64,000 bases of DNA from Pacificibacter maritimus (GTDB lineage Bacteria > Pseudomonadota > Alphaproteobacteria > Rhodobacterales > Rhodobacteraceae), in assembly GCF_003814915.1 (NCBI RefSeq), contig NZ_RKQK01000001.1, positions 1,070,031-1,134,030 of the forward strand. Direction: 5' to 3'. How positions within the stretch are numbered: position 1 is the first letter of the stretch; every line of letters starts with the position of its first letter. The translations under genes were made by a program, and so were the position numbers. The notes under the pieces are model-generated. The model had not been told where the DNA came from and ran no database searches. It saw only the letters and a program-made list of their open reading frames with translations. This document shows positions 27,595-38,146 of this stretch, one piece after another.

Positions 27595-29280
27595 TTAACT
27601 GTGCTCTTCGGCTGCGGTTGCTGCCAGTGCCTTGTTAAACACCCGCAAAGCATCCACCTGAAACAAAGCCCCATGCAGGTCTGGTCCTGTTTCCTCATGC
27701 AAGGTGACCACAGGAATAAATACGAGATTCTGCGCCTCAAACAGCGGCATGGCGGTTTCTAATGTGGCATTGGGCGATATGTATATGCCCTTTGAAATCA
27801 ATTCCTTACATTCGGATTCTCTGGCCGCACGCGGCGCATCTGGGGCGCGGTAGCATTGATGAACCCGCATTGTCGCCAGCAAATAAGCCTGAGGCCCCGC
27901 TGCCAAATGCACATCACGGCGTTCTAAAAGTGTCAAAAAGAATGATCGATCCACCAATCGCGATGCAATCGCAGTCGATAAAGACACCGCGACCATAACA
28001 GCCAATCCCGTTTGCCAATCGCCCGTCAGTTCGAACACGATCAAAGTGGTCGAAATAGGCGCGCCCAATACGGCCGCGGCCACCGCGCCCATGCCCGCCA
28101 AAGCATAAAGCGTCACCGTGCCCGACACGTCTGGAAACACAGCCGTGGCGATCAAACCAAAGGCCAAGCCACTCATCGCACCGATCATCAAAGCGGGTGA
28201 AAAGACACCGCCGCCCATGCGCCCCGCCATGGTGATGGCCACAGCTGCAACCTTAACGACAGTAAACACGATCGCCTGCCACAGCAGCAATTGCCCTGTT
28301 AAAGCAGCCGAGGTCGTCTCGTAACCGACCCCAATCACATGCGGAAACACAACGGCCAAGAGTCCCAACAAAAGCCCTGCCAAAGCAGGGCGAAAAACGG
28401 GTGGCAGATGAATACGTTCGACCACCCATGATCCGAAATCATCAGCCATAAAGATGGATCGCATCATCGCGACTGCGATGAAACCGCACACACATCCCAA
28501 AAGTACGAAAGCAGGCAGTTCGACGTAGAAAGACAAAGCACCCTCTGCGGCAAGCGTAAATTCGGTGACATCGCCGTATTCGATGCGGTTGATAACAGTG
28601 CCTGCCACAGCCGCGATGGCGATCGGGGCAAAAGCATGCACGGCGAAATGACGCAAGATGACCTCCAATGCGAACAATGCCCCCGCAATAGGCGCGTTGA
28701 ACGAGGCCGATACAGCCCCTGCCACAGCACAGCCCAAAAGGTCACGCCCTGTTAATCCACTGGCATGAAGCCGCTGCGAGACCCAGCTTGAAATCACTGC
28801 CGCCAAGTGCACGACTGGACCTTCGCGCCCCGTCGAGCCGCCTGTAGAAAGCGTGATCAATGACGCCGCCGCTGAAGCAAGCCCCGCGCGTTTTTCCACA
28901 CGCCCTTCGTTGAGCGCGGCACCTTCGATAACATCCGCAACAGAGCGCACCCGCCCATCTGGTGTGAACCAATTCAGGATCACCCCAACGGCCAGACCGC
29001 CGATCACGGGGATCGACAGCACCCAAAACCAAGGCAGCTCACTGGCCGCACTGTGAAGACGACTGACATCTTCGACGCCATATAAAAAGGATTGCAAAGC
29101 CGTGATCGACTTGCGAAAGAACAAAGCCGCAAAACCAGACGCAACGCCGATGAGCAAGGCGATGAACCAAAACTGAACTTGGGATGGGCCACGCATTCGA
29201 ATCAGGTGCAGCACGCCGCTGAGGCCCGAACAGATGTCCGCCCAAACTTTTTGCGGTGAGGACGGTTTTGCTTTCGGCAT
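27595..29280 (-). CDS. ClC-type chloride channel/transporter with C-terminal CBS region
   Basis: A 561-residue ClC family protein. Family signatures are GGSTGREGPVVHLAA (helix D-F region with the gating glutamate), SASFNAPIAGALFALEV and GRMGGGVFSPALMIGAM. About ten or more membrane helices are evident, and the C-terminal 100 residues contain a CBS-like stretch (KGIYISPNATLETAMPLFEAQNLVFIPVV). Bacterial ClC proteins move chloride and often exchange it for protons. The gating glutamate in GREGP is present. It converges with the DUF427 gene. Confidence 0.92.
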   Translation of the reverse strand: MPKAKPSSPQKVWADICSGLSGVLHLIRMRGPSQVQFWFIALLIGVASGFAALFFRKSITALQSFLYGVEDVSRLHSAASELPWFWVLSIPVIGGLAVGVILNWFTPDGRVRSVADVIEGAALNEGRVEKRAGLASAAASLITLSTGGSTGREGPVVHLAAVISSWVSQRLHASGLTGRDLLGCAVAGAVSASFNAPIAGALFALEVILRHFAVHAFAPIAIAAVAGTVINRIEYGDVTEFTLAAEGALSFYVELPAFVLLGCVCGFIAVAMMRSIFMADDFGSWVVERIHLPPVFRPALAGLLLGLLAVVFPHVIGVGYETTSAALTGQLLLWQAIVFTVVKVAAVAITMAGRMGGGVFSPALMIGAMSGLAFGLIATAVFPDVSGTVTLYALAGMGAVAAAVLGAPISTTLIVFELTGDWQTGLAVMVAVSLSTAIASRLVDRSFFLTLLERRDVHLAAGPQAYLLATMRVHQCYRAPDAPRAARESECKELISKGIYISPNATLETAMPLFEAQNLVFIPVVTLHEETGPDLHGALFQVDALRVFNKALAATAAEEHS

Positions 29281-29383
29281 ATGGCAGCAATCCTGACTTT
29301 AACAACGCATTCGGACTTGCGCTTTTACTGAGGGCACGGCAATTTAGGGGCCGCATTTAGTTTCCAAACAATAGGGCCAAGAC

Positions 29384-30754
29384 ATGATTCCTGACACCGT
29401 ATTTGCAGATTTAGCCCTAGTTTTAGACAAGCGTGTCACACGTTCCAAGTCTGATCTTGAACAACATGGTCGGTCCGAAGCTTGGCACCCTGACACACCT
29501 CCAGATGCGGTCGCCTACCCCAAGACGACACAAGAGGTTTCAGCCATCGTGAAAATCTGTCACGCCAATGACATTCCTATCATCGGCTGGGGCACAGGTA
29601 CATCACTTGAGGGGCAAACCTCGGCCATTCATGGGGGGTTGATTGTTGATTTCACCCAGATGAACAAAATTTTGCAGGTCAATGATTCAGATATGGATGC
29701 CATCGTGCAGCCTGGTGTGACACGTGAACAATTGAATATCGAATTGCGCACCTCTGGCCTGATGTTTCCCGTTGATCCAGGTGCAAACGCATCTCTGGGC
29801 GGTATGGCTATGACGCGTGCCTCTGGTACCACCGCAGTGAAATACGGCACAATGGCTGACAATGTCATAGGGCTTGAAGTGGTTTTGGCCGATGGCACCG
29901 TTATAAAAACAGGTACGCGGGCGCGCAAATCTTCAGCAGGTTACGATTTGACCAAATTGTTCGTCGGCTCTGAGGGCACATTGGGTTTGGTCACGGAATT
30001 GACCATGCGCTTGCACGGGCAGCCCGAAAAAATCCTTGCGGGCGTATGTTCCTTTGACGATATCGACAGCGCTGTAAACACGGTGATGCTCGCCATCCAA
30101 ATGGGCATTCCCATGGCACGGATCGAGTTTTTGGATGTCTCTGCTGTTCAGGCGGTCAATTCCTATGCGGGCAGTGAATTCCCGCTTAAGCCGCATCTGT
30201 TTGTGGAATGCCACGGGTCTGATACAGGCGTCGAAAGCCAGATCGAAACCTTGAGCGAATTGATTGACGACTTCGGGGGATCTCCCTTGGAATGGGCCAG
30301 CAAACCCGAGGATCGCAATGCGCTTTGGACCATGCGTCACAACGCCTATTACGCCTGTTTGGCACTGAAAAAGGGCTGTGTGTCAGTCATCACAGATATC
30401 TGTGTGCCGATTTCCAACTTGGCCGAAGCTGTGGTGGAAACCGCTGAAGACATCGAAAAATCTTTCCTAGATGGTCCAATTTTGGGCCATGTTGGTGACG
30501 GAAATTTCCATGCCGTCTTGCTGATTGAGCCTGATAATGCCGAGGATCTCGCCGAAGCAAAACGGCTCGCCGATTTAATGGCCAAACGCGCCTTGCGATT
30601 TGGCGGCACAGTGACTGGCGAACATGGTATTGGTATCGGCAAAAAGCATTTTATGGCGCAAGAACATGGCGATGCAGCTTGGGATACAATGGGCGCATTG
30701 AAAACAGCGCTTGATCCGAAAAACATCATGAATCCAGGCAAGTTGGTACGCTAA
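29384..30754 (+). CDS. FAD-linked oxidase (D-lactate dehydrogenase / glycolate oxidase GlcD type)
   Basis: A 456-residue flavoprotein with an N-terminal PCMH FAD-binding domain (VKICHANDIPIIGWGTGTSLEG, VDPGANASLGGMAMTRASGT, YGTMADNVIGLEVVLADG) and the C-terminal FAD-oxidase C domain (GHVGDGNFHAVLL, GTVTGEHGIGIGKKHFM). Such enzymes oxidise D-2-hydroxy acids and pass electrons to quinone or cytochrome c. Length and the single-polypeptide arrangement suggest D-lactate dehydrogenase rather than GlcD of a GlcDEF complex, since no glcE or glcF is adjacent. It converges with recN. Confidence 0.88.
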   Translation: MIPDTVFADLALVLDKRVTRSKSDLEQHGRSEAWHPDTPPDAVAYPKTTQEVSAIVKICHANDIPIIGWGTGTSLEGQTSAIHGGLIVDFTQMNKILQVNDSDMDAIVQPGVTREQLNIELRTSGLMFPVDPGANASLGGMAMTRASGTTAVKYGTMADNVIGLEVVLADGTVIKTGTRARKSSAGYDLTKLFVGSEGTLGLVTELTMRLHGQPEKILAGVCSFDDIDSAVNTVMLAIQMGIPMARIEFLDVSAVQAVNSYAGSEFPLKPHLFVECHGSDTGVESQIETLSELIDDFGGSPLEWASKPEDRNALWTMRHNAYYACLALKKGCVSVITDICVPISNLAEAVVETAEDIEKSFLDGPILGHVGDGNFHAVLLIEPDNAEDLAEAKRLADLMAKRALRFGGTVTGEHGIGIGKKHFMAQEHGDAAWDTMGALKTALDPKNIMNPGKLVR

Positions 30755-30779
30755 GACGCGGCCCGAACACAGCATCGCG

Positions 30780-32432
30780 TCAGCCGTTTAGCAATTCTTG
30801 AGCGGCGGCGCGGGCTGGATCTGTGATACTATCACCTGACAACATGCGGGCGATTTCATCAATGCGTTCTTGAGTTTCGAGCGATGTGACCTCTGACAAG
30901 GTCATGCCGTCTTCCACACGTTTTGCCACACGCCAATGATGCGCGCCCAAGGCGGCAACTTGCGGCGAATGGGTGACAACCAACACTTGGCCATCCTCCG
31001 CCAAAGCTTTCAAACGACGCCCGACGGCATCAGCGGTTGCACCACCAACACCACGGTCAATTTCGTCAAAAATCATCGTAACGCCCGTTTGATCACGGGT
31101 CAGACAGACTTTCAGCGCCAGTAAAAAACGCGACAATTCCCCGCCTGATGCGATTTTATTCAACGGCCCTGCAGGGGCACCTGGATTGGTGGCCACAGTG
31201 AATGACACTTGATCACTGCCCTCTGGACCATCTTCGCCCGCCTCGACTTCGGTGACAAAGACTGCGCGCTCCATTTTGAGCGGCGCGAGTTCGGCGCCCA
31301 TCAGTGCATCCAGTTCCGCAGCCGCCGATTTACGCGCTTGGCTTAAGGCATCGGCCTTGGTGGTGTAATCCTTTTGGGCCTTTTTCAGATCGTCTTCCAA
31401 GCGAAGCAAATCATCAGCACCGCCATCCAGCGCTTTTAACTTAACCCGCAAGGTTTCAGCGAAATCGCCCAAGTCGTCAGCCAGCACATTATGTTTGCGT
31501 GCAAGGCCACGAATGGCAAACAGGCGTTCTTCGATGTTTTCCAATTCATGGGGGTTAAACTGCAAAGCTTGCATACAATCTTCGACGCCTGATTGCGCTT
31601 CGGCCAATTCATTTAGCGTGCGGTTCAGCCCCTCGATGGCGCTATCCAACCGCCCGTCCGCTTTGTCTGCGGCCCCTTCGAGCCAGCGCAAAGCGTCTGT
31701 CAAAGCGCCCTCGGCGGCATCATAAGACATAGCTTGATGGGCTTTTGAAATGTCTTTGGAAATCTTTTCGGCCGATTGCATCAAGCGGCGTTCTGCATCC
31801 AACTTGGCTTCTTCACCCGCCTCAGGATTGATCTTATCCAATTCGCCAACAGCATGGCGCAGGAAGTCTTCTTCGGCTTTTAGGGCGGCTTGTTGATCTT
31901 TGGCAGCGGCCAAAGCTTTGCGCGTGACGGCGAGTGTTTTCCACGCGCCTCGCACATCATCCAATAAGCTATCGAGTGCCCCGAATGTATCTAACAGCAC
32001 ACGGTGGCCGCGGGGATTTAGCAGGCCGCGATCATCATGCTGGCCGTGAAGTTCAATCAAAAGCTCAGACAAGCGGCGCAAAACATCACCAGACACGCGG
32101 CGGTCATTGACCCATGCGGTTTTACGACCATCTGCTGTATTGACGCGGCGCAAAATCAATTCGCCATCATCAGTTTCAATGCCAGCATCCGCCAAAAGCG
32201 TTGCCGCAGCAGGACCTTGTGGCACATCAAAAACGGCGATGACTTCGCCTTGCTTGGCCCCCGCACGCACCAGCTCAGCGCGTCCGCGCCACCCCAAGAC
32301 AAAGCCGAGACTGTCGAGCAAAATCGATTTGCCCGCCCCTGTTTCCCCTGTCAAAACATTCAAGCCGGGTTGAAACGCAAGTTCCAACCGGTCAATGATA
32401 AGCATGTCGCGGATATCAAGATGTCTTAGCAT
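30780..32432 (-). CDS. recN: DNA repair protein RecN
   Basis: RecN is an SMC-like ATPase for double-strand break repair. The 550-residue protein starts at MLRHLDIRDMLIIDRLELAF with Walker A GETGAGKSILLDS near residue 30 and the C-terminal lobe with GGELSRFLLALK signature and IFDEIDRGVGG Walker B. A long coiled-coil middle (about 155-380) separates them. ATG 32432 is chosen, since the earlier frame from 32531 runs into bamD. It is the last gene of the dcw-derived operon, 19 bases after bamD. Confidence 0.95.
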   Translation of the reverse strand: MLRHLDIRDMLIIDRLELAFQPGLNVLTGETGAGKSILLDSLGFVLGWRGRAELVRAGAKQGEVIAVFDVPQGPAAATLLADAGIETDDGELILRRVNTADGRKTAWVNDRRVSGDVLRRLSELLIELHGQHDDRGLLNPRGHRVLLDTFGALDSLLDDVRGAWKTLAVTRKALAAAKDQQAALKAEEDFLRHAVGELDKINPEAGEEAKLDAERRLMQSAEKISKDISKAHQAMSYDAAEGALTDALRWLEGAADKADGRLDSAIEGLNRTLNELAEAQSGVEDCMQALQFNPHELENIEERLFAIRGLARKHNVLADDLGDFAETLRVKLKALDGGADDLLRLEDDLKKAQKDYTTKADALSQARKSAAAELDALMGAELAPLKMERAVFVTEVEAGEDGPEGSDQVSFTVATNPGAPAGPLNKIASGGELSRFLLALKVCLTRDQTGVTMIFDEIDRGVGGATADAVGRRLKALAEDGQVLVVTHSPQVAALGAHHWRVAKRVEDGMTLSEVTSLETQERIDEIARMLSGDSITDPARAAAQELLNG

Positions 32433-32451
32433 AAAAGGTCCATGACCAAGC

Positions 32452-33288
32452 TTAGAGCCATTCGCCACGCACCATCTGGCGGTAGACTGCGCTAAGCCAA
32501 TTATCACCCAAAGATTTGGCTTCAAGCCCACGTCCTGTCAGCAAAGCATAGCTGTCTTTATACCATTCGGTTGACTGGTAGTTGTGGCCCAAAATGGCGC
32601 CAGCAGACTGGGCTTCTTCGGTCAAACCAAGGGCCAGATAACTTTCGACCAAACGGTGCAAGGCTTCTGCTGTGTGCTGTGTGGTTTGGAACTGTTCGAC
32701 CACCACGCGGAACCGATTAACGGCTGCGGAATAATGTTTACGTTTTAGGTAATACCGCCCGATTTCCATTTCTTTGGCAGCCAGATGATCAAAGGCCAAA
32801 TCGAATTTTAACACAGACGAGCGCGCATATTCGGTGTCTGGGAATTGTTCAATCACCACACGCAAAGCTTGCAAGGCTTGGAAGGTCAGCCCCTGATCGC
32901 GACCAACATCATCAATTTGATCGTAATATGACAAGGCAAGCAAGTAATGCGCATAGGCTGTATCATCATCTGCGGGGTAAAAATCAATAAAGCGCTGCGC
33001 GGCCAAACGCGCTTGTTCATAGTCGCTTCCCCGATGATAGGCAAAGGCTTCCATAATCAGCGCGCGTTTAGACCATGACGAATAAGGGTAGAGTCGACCT
33101 ATTTCAGCAAAATATTGCGCCGCAGAATCGAAATCTTTTGTGGTGATTTCATATTCGGCTCGTTTGTAAATCTCTTCGGCTGTGTAGCCTTCCAGATCAC
33201 GCTCTGGGGCGTATTCCGAACAGGCAGCCAAAACAGTCAGTGAAAACACTGCCGAGACCTTAAGGCCGCGATACAATCCTGCGCGCAT
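32452..33288 (-). CDS. bamD: Outer-membrane assembly lipoprotein BamD
   Basis: BamD is the TPR lipoprotein that works with BamA in inserting outer-membrane beta-barrel proteins. ATG 33288 gives 278 residues with a lipoprotein signal (GLKVSAVFSLTVLAAC; lipobox LAAC with cysteine at about residue 23) and about five TPR-like repeats (DFDSAAQYFAEIGRLYP, YEQARLAAQRFIDFYP, ALQALRVVIEQFPDTEYA, HYSAAVNRFRVVVEQF, HTAEALHRLVESYLALG). A start at 33321 would put twelve residues before the signal. It lies between lpxC and recN, the normal place in Rhodobacteraceae. Confidence 0.93.
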   Translation of the reverse strand: MRAGLYRGLKVSAVFSLTVLAACSEYAPERDLEGYTAEEIYKRAEYEITTKDFDSAAQYFAEIGRLYPYSSWSKRALIMEAFAYHRGSDYEQARLAAQRFIDFYPADDDTAYAHYLLALSYYDQIDDVGRDQGLTFQALQALRVVIEQFPDTEYARSSVLKFDLAFDHLAAKEMEIGRYYLKRKHYSAAVNRFRVVVEQFQTTQHTAEALHRLVESYLALGLTEEAQSAGAILGHNYQSTEWYKDSYALLTGRGLEAKSLGDNWLSAVYRQMVRGEWL

Positions 33289-33423
33289 GAAAGTTCCACC
33301 TTCGTCAAATTCTGTACCCACATCTGTGAGTGTCGCCCCACTCCTAGCACAGAAATTTTCGGTGCAAAACGCCTTTGGGGACGAAAACTAATATGTGATG
33401 ATTTGAAAGCGAAAAACAGCGAA

Positions 33424-34359
33424 TTATGCGCAGTATGCCAAATCTGATGCGCTGACCCCTGCACCAGGCAATGTTTTTGCTGTTGCGTCATCCACAGCCA
33501 CGAAAGCCCAAGCGCCAGGTGTCGCGAATACTTCGCGCAAAAGCGCATTCGTCATCGCATGACCAGAACGCACACCAACGTAACGCCCAAGAATCGGCGC
33601 ACCAGCAAGGGCTAAATCGCCCAAAGCATCCAGCATTTTGTGGCGTACAGGTTCATCAGAATGGCGCAAACCGCCTGGCGACAAGACATCATCGCCATCG
33701 ACAACAACAGCATTTTCAAATGTACCGCCCAAAGCCAAGCCGTTGGATTGCATCATATCCACATCGGATTTTCGGCAAAACGTGCGACAGTTTGACAATT
33801 CACGAATGAAAGCGCCATTGGCCATTTTCAAAGATTTATCTTGCACACCGATGGCTGCATCTTCGAAATCAATGTGAAAATCAATTTCCAAGGTCGCTGC
33901 CGGTTCCAAACGGGCTGTCGCAGATCCAACCTCAATCGACACAGGTTTCAAAATTTTCAAAGCGCGTGCAGGCCCAGCCTGTGCAACCAAGCCAGTTTGC
34001 AAAAATGCCGTCACGAATTGCGCCGATGACCCGTCTTCGATCGGAATTTCTGGTCCGTTCACATCAACGATCGCATTGGTCACGCCACAGCCAGCAAGGG
34101 CTGCCATGATGTGTTCGATGGTGGAAATCTCAACGCCATCCGAGTTGCGGATCAAAGTGCAAAGCTTGGAGGGCACGACCGCATCCCAACGCGCAGCAAT
34201 ACGTGCATCGCGGGTATCGTTGATATCAGCGTCGATGTCCGACCGGCGAAACACGATGCCTGAATTGGCTTTTGCAGGAGACACAACCATGCGCACAGGT
34301 TTGCCTGAGTGCAGGCCTACCCCATCAAATGTAATCGCTTTTGCTACAGTTTTTTGCAC
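33424..34359 (-). CDS. lpxC: UDP-3-O-acyl-N-acetylglucosamine deacetylase LpxC
   Basis: LpxC catalyses the committed step of lipid A synthesis. The 311-residue zinc enzyme shows TVAKAITFDGVGLHSGKPV at the start, the zinc ligands H in STIEHIMAAL (near residue 80), H in RHSDEPVRHKMLDALGDLAL (HKxxD motif, near residue 240) and the catalytic region SNCRTFCRKSDVD. The gene is 294 bases after ftsZ, separated by a terminator, so it probably has its own promoter. Start ATG 34359 is firm. Confidence 0.96.
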   Translation of the reverse strand: MQKTVAKAITFDGVGLHSGKPVRMVVSPAKANSGIVFRRSDIDADINDTRDARIAARWDAVVPSKLCTLIRNSDGVEISTIEHIMAALAGCGVTNAIVDVNGPEIPIEDGSSAQFVTAFLQTGLVAQAGPARALKILKPVSIEVGSATARLEPAATLEIDFHIDFEDAAIGVQDKSLKMANGAFIRELSNCRTFCRKSDVDMMQSNGLALGGTFENAVVVDGDDVLSPGGLRHSDEPVRHKMLDALGDLALAGAPILGRYVGVRSGHAMTNALLREVFATPGAWAFVAVDDATAKTLPGAGVSASDLAYCA

Positions 34360-34561
34360 GACGGCCTCAACTTTCGAATTCTATCCGCATCGCCTGTTCT
34401 GTGAAGTGTCCACAGATTGGGGGCGGTGTTGATGATTAGTTAATGGTGGTGAGGGCCATTCACAATTCAATCTTTGTAACGGTTTGTAACACAAGACGAC
34501 GTAGACTTGCCTATTCAAACAGGGGGTCGCGCCGCACCGCAGCAAGATGTTGAAAAACAAC

Positions 34562-34591
34562 AAAAAAGGCCGGATAAATCCGACCTTTTTT
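34562..34591 (-). terminator. Terminator after ftsZ
   Basis: Near-perfect stem with arms AAAAAAGGTCGGAT and ATCCGGCCTTTTTT on the minus strand, ending in a T run. Confidence 0.85.
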
Positions 34592-34653
34592 AATTATATG
34601 TAAACTAACGGACGTCTAAAACGTTACAAAACGCGCCGAAAGAATCTGCGAAA

Positions 34654-36321
34654 TCAGTTCGCTTGACGACGCAAGAACGCTGGAATTTCGATCTTTTCAT
34701 TCTCAGGATTTGGATCCTGATCTTCGTCGTAAGACTGGTGCACCTGAGGTTGACGGCTCGGTTGCGCCGCATGACGTGGAGCAGGTGCCGCTTGACGTGC
34801 ATGCGGTTGAGACGCCTCATCACCGCCATTGCCAGTCATCCGACCGATCAATGAATTGATGCCAAAACGCCCTTGCTTTGGCTCAGGTGCAGCTTGGCGG
34901 TGCTGTTGCGTCGCAGGCTGCTGTTGGTACTGAGGCGCTTCAGGTCGCTTGGAAACAGCAGTTTGTAAACGCTGCAAAGCTTCAGGAGATGGCGTTCCTG
35001 CAGCAGGGGCGCGCGGGGCAACATATGCATCCGCTTCTGGTTCATTCATAGCAGGCTGATAACTTTGCTCTGGACGCGGCTGATATGCGGGTGCTGGAAT
35101 ATCATCGTGACCGTCATCAAAATGATCCTGCGCAGATGCGGCATGGGCGTCAAACACATCCAAAGAAGGTTGACGTGGCGCTTCGAATTGCGGCGCTGGC
35201 TCTTGGGCGCGCGCTGCGGGCTGTTGTTGAGGCGCAGCTGGTGCGGCCTGCTGAACAGGGGCAGCTTGTGGCGCTGGAGTTTCTGCTGCTTCAGGAGCAG
35301 CTGGTGCCAAAGGTTCAGCCAAACGACGACGCGGCGCTGGCGCTTCGGTCGCAGCAGAAGCATCAATACCCGTTGCCACAACTGACACACGCATTTTGCC
35401 ACCCAAAGATGGATCCATTGTGGAACCAACGATGATATTTGCTTCTGGGTCGACTTCTTCGCGAATGCGGTTTGCTGCTTCGTCGAGTTCGAACAATGTC
35501 AAATCGTCGCCACCCGTGATGTTGATCAACACGCCTTTTGCGCCCATCAATGACATCTCGTCGAGCAATGGGTTTGCGATGGCTTTTTCTGCAGCTTGGA
35601 TCGCGCGATCTTCGCCCTCGGCCTCGCCTGTGCCCATCATCGCTTTGCCCATTTCATCCATGACAGCGCGAACATCCGCAAAGTCGAGGTTGATAAGACC
35701 AGGGCGCACCATCAAATCGGTGACGCCTTTCACACCTTGGTACAACACGTCATCCGCCATGGAGAACGCATCGGTGAAGGTTGTTTTTTCATTGGCAAGA
35801 CGGAACAGGTTTTGGTTCGGAATGATGATCAATGTGTCGACCATCTTTTGCAAAGCTTCCACACCTTCGTCAGCCTGACGCATGCGCTTGAGGCCCTCGA
35901 ACTGGAACGGCTTGGTCACAACACCAACGGTCAAAACGCCCAATTCACGCGCAGCTTGCGCGATGATTGGTGCGGCGCCTGTGCCTGTGCCGCCGCCCAT
36001 ACCTGCGGTGATAAAGCACATATGTGCGCCCGCAAGTTGGTCGACAATAGCTTCGATACTTTCTTCGGCTGCGGCCGCGCCCACTGTTGGACGTGCGCCT
36101 GCACCCAGACCTTCGGTCGCTTTGATGCCGATTTGGATTTTCGAAACTGCTTTGGAGTGTTGCAAAGCCTGCGCATCTGTATTCGCCACAACGAATTCGA
36201 CACCCTCAAGCTGTTTCTCGATCATGTTATTGACCGCGTTACCACCAGCACCACCAACGCCAAAAACTGTGATACGAGGTTTCAAATCTTCTTGCTCGGG
36301 CATTGTGAGGTTCAAAGCCAT
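34654..36321 (-). CDS. ftsZ: Cell division protein FtsZ
   Basis: The tubulin-like GTPase that forms the division ring. The 555-residue protein has the GTP-binding core to about residue 320 ([15 protein letters not shown], tubulin signature GGGTGTG at 109-115, synergy loop with [11 protein letters not shown]), then a long low-complexity linker rich in A, P and Q (about 325-540) and the conserved C-terminal peptide [14 protein letters not shown] that binds FtsA. The long linker is characteristic of alphaproteobacteria. A 477-base gap to ftsA suggests its own promoter(s). Confidence 0.98.
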   Translation of the reverse strand: MALNLTMPEQEDLKPRITVFGVGGAGGNAVNNMIEKQLEGVEFVVANTDAQALQHSKAVSKIQIGIKATEGLGAGARPTVGAAAAEESIEAIVDQLAGAHMCFITAGMGGGTGTGAAPIIAQAARELGVLTVGVVTKPFQFEGLKRMRQADEGVEALQKMVDTLIIIPNQNLFRLANEKTTFTDAFSMADDVLYQGVKGVTDLMVRPGLINLDFADVRAVMDEMGKAMMGTGEAEGEDRAIQAAEKAIANPLLDEMSLMGAKGVLINITGGDDLTLFELDEAANRIREEVDPEANIIVGSTMDPSLGGKMRVSVVATGIDASAATEAPAPRRRLAEPLAPAAPEAAETPAPQAAPVQQAAPAAPQQQPAARAQEPAPQFEAPRQPSLDVFDAHAASAQDHFDDGHDDIPAPAYQPRPEQSYQPAMNEPEADAYVAPRAPAAGTPSPEALQRLQTAVSKRPEAPQYQQQPATQQHRQAAPEPKQGRFGINSLIGRMTGNGGDEASQPHARQAAPAPRHAAQPSRQPQVHQSYDEDQDPNPENEKIEIPAFLRRQAN

Positions 36322-36798
36322 GATCTACCGCCTGTTTTTGTTACGGGGCACGCCGCGTTGTCCCACACGTCGGCCCGTTCCTGTCCCAGTCTGACGCTCT
36401 GCCAGACATTTCTTACCTATTCCCGTCCATACTATGGGTTTTTCGGATCGGCGTCACCCAAAAAACACAATATGCACACAAAATATGGGGGATTACCGCG
36501 CTTTTGTCGGCGGCATCTTGCGCAAACCGCTATATTTAGCGTGTTGCCGCAAAAAAACTGCTAGCGACAAATGAAATTTGCGCCAAACAACAGGGATGCC
36601 CTGCAAAAGTTAACGATTTCGTCAAACACTGCTCAGTGCCTGAAGGCGAAACTCAGCGTCGATCCTTGGGATTCTTATGCTGGGCAGCCGTGCTGCGCGG
36701 TTTCTATCACTATATTTAGGGTCTCAAGGGGGCTTGATCAATAGAGTATCGTTGCTCTGGCAAAAATACGCCCCCTTTTGATGCTTGCGCCCGAGGGC
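36322..36798. other. ftsA-ftsZ intergenic region with nested inverted repeat
   Basis: A 477-base gap inside the cluster, the likely home of the ftsZ promoter. Just after the ftsA stop are arms AAGGGGGC (36726-36733) and GCCCCCTT (36770-36777) enclosing a smaller AGAG/CTCT hairpin. There is no T run on the ftsA-to-ftsZ strand. A TTAA-N7-GTCA sequence near 36610 is only a partial CtrA box. Confidence 0.5.
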
Positions 36799-38130
36799 CT
36801 ACCAGTTGTCTTTAAACCAGCGCACTGCGCGCTTAAGTGACCGCGCAGGGTAACGGTCGGCAGGGATTTCGAAATCCCACCATTCATCTTGTGGGTTGGC
36901 CGCGAATAGGCACAGACCGACAGCAGAGGCAAAGGCCGCGCCAGTTGCCGCTTGCGGCAGACCTTGAACGCGCAAAGGACGGCCGATGCGCACCTGTTGT
37001 CCTAGAATTTTAGGCGCAAGCCCATCAAGGCCCGGAATTTGGCTGGCCCCGCCTGTCAAAACAATTTGCTGACTTGGCAGATACTCAAACCCAGCCGCAT
37101 CCAGACAATCGCGCACGCCTTCAAGGATTTCTTCAACACGCGGGCGAATAATACCGATCAGTTCAGCACGCGAGACAGTGCGGCGGTCACGTTCCCAATC
37201 GCCGCTGTCGCCGCCGATTTCGATCATCTCGCGGTCATCCATGCCCGTGGCGACAACGCCGCCATAGAATGTTTTGATCCGCTCAGCCGTGGCGTTTGGA
37301 ATTTGCAGCCCCATCGCGATATCCGCGGTCACTTGATCGCCGCCCATACGCACAGAGTCAGCAAAGATCATGTGTTTCTTCATAAAGATAGAGACATCAG
37401 AAGCCCCACCCCCAAGGTCGACACAAGCAGCGCCAAGTTCTTGTTCGTCTTCCACCAAGGCAGAAATACCCGCCATATAAGCAGAAGATGCAATACCAGC
37501 CACCTCCAGATCACAGCGTTTGATACAGTACAAAAGGTTCTGGATCGTCGCAGCATCCACAGTGAGCATATGCATATCGCAAGCCAAGCTGTTTCCGATC
37601 TGGCCACGCGGATCAGCCAGACCAGAGCGGTGATCGAGCGCAAAGTTCACTGGCTGCGCATGGATGACCTCGCGGTGCGCGCCATAATCAGGCACATCGC
37701 TTGCGGCCAAAACCCGAGCAACATCTTGTTCTGATACGGCCTCGCCCTCAAGATCAACCTGCCCTGCAAGACCATATGATCGTGGCGTGCCACCAGAGAA
37801 ACAGGCAATCACGTGATCCACACGGGTCTGCGCCATTTTCTGTGCAGCTTGAACTGCGGTACGAATAGCACGTTCGGTTTCGCCCATGGCATCAATTTCA
37901 CCAAAACGCACACCGCGTGAGCGCGTGGTCGCAGCCCCGATCACACGGAAAGCCGATTGCCCCGCCAAAGCGCCAACACCATCACCGCCTGCAAAGCGTT
38001 CGCCATCAAAGCGTAACACCAGACAGGCAATTTTTGATGTGCCGACATCCAAGATCGCCACCACACCCCGTTGAAGAGCTGCGTTGCGCATATTGCGCAT
38101 AGCGCGTTGTGCTGCATAAAGATCGGTCAT
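36799..38130 (-). CDS. ftsA: Cell division protein FtsA
   Basis: An actin-like ATPase that anchors FtsZ to the membrane. ATG 38130 (after GGAG) gives 443 residues. Visible motifs: phosphate 1 in VVAILDVGTSKIACLVL, connect and phosphate 2 in GAACVDLGGGASDVSIF, adenosine motif in IVLTGGASQIPGL. The C-terminal end holds a probable amphipathic membrane helix around ARSLKRAVRWFKDNW. It is 16 bases after ftsQ, probably in the same transcript. The frame extends upstream to 38241 but this lies inside ftsQ. Confidence 0.96.
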   Translation of the reverse strand: MTDLYAAQRAMRNMRNAALQRGVVAILDVGTSKIACLVLRFDGERFAGGDGVGALAGQSAFRVIGAATTRSRGVRFGEIDAMGETERAIRTAVQAAQKMAQTRVDHVIACFSGGTPRSYGLAGQVDLEGEAVSEQDVARVLAASDVPDYGAHREVIHAQPVNFALDHRSGLADPRGQIGNSLACDMHMLTVDAATIQNLLYCIKRCDLEVAGIASSAYMAGISALVEDEQELGAACVDLGGGASDVSIFMKKHMIFADSVRMGGDQVTADIAMGLQIPNATAERIKTFYGGVVATGMDDREMIEIGGDSGDWERDRRTVSRAELIGIIRPRVEEILEGVRDCLDAAGFEYLPSQQIVLTGGASQIPGLDGLAPKILGQQVRIGRPLRVQGLPQAATGAAFASAVGLCLFAANPQDEWWDFEIPADRYPARSLKRAVRWFKDNW

Positions 38131-38146
38131 CGTAAAGACACTCCAG

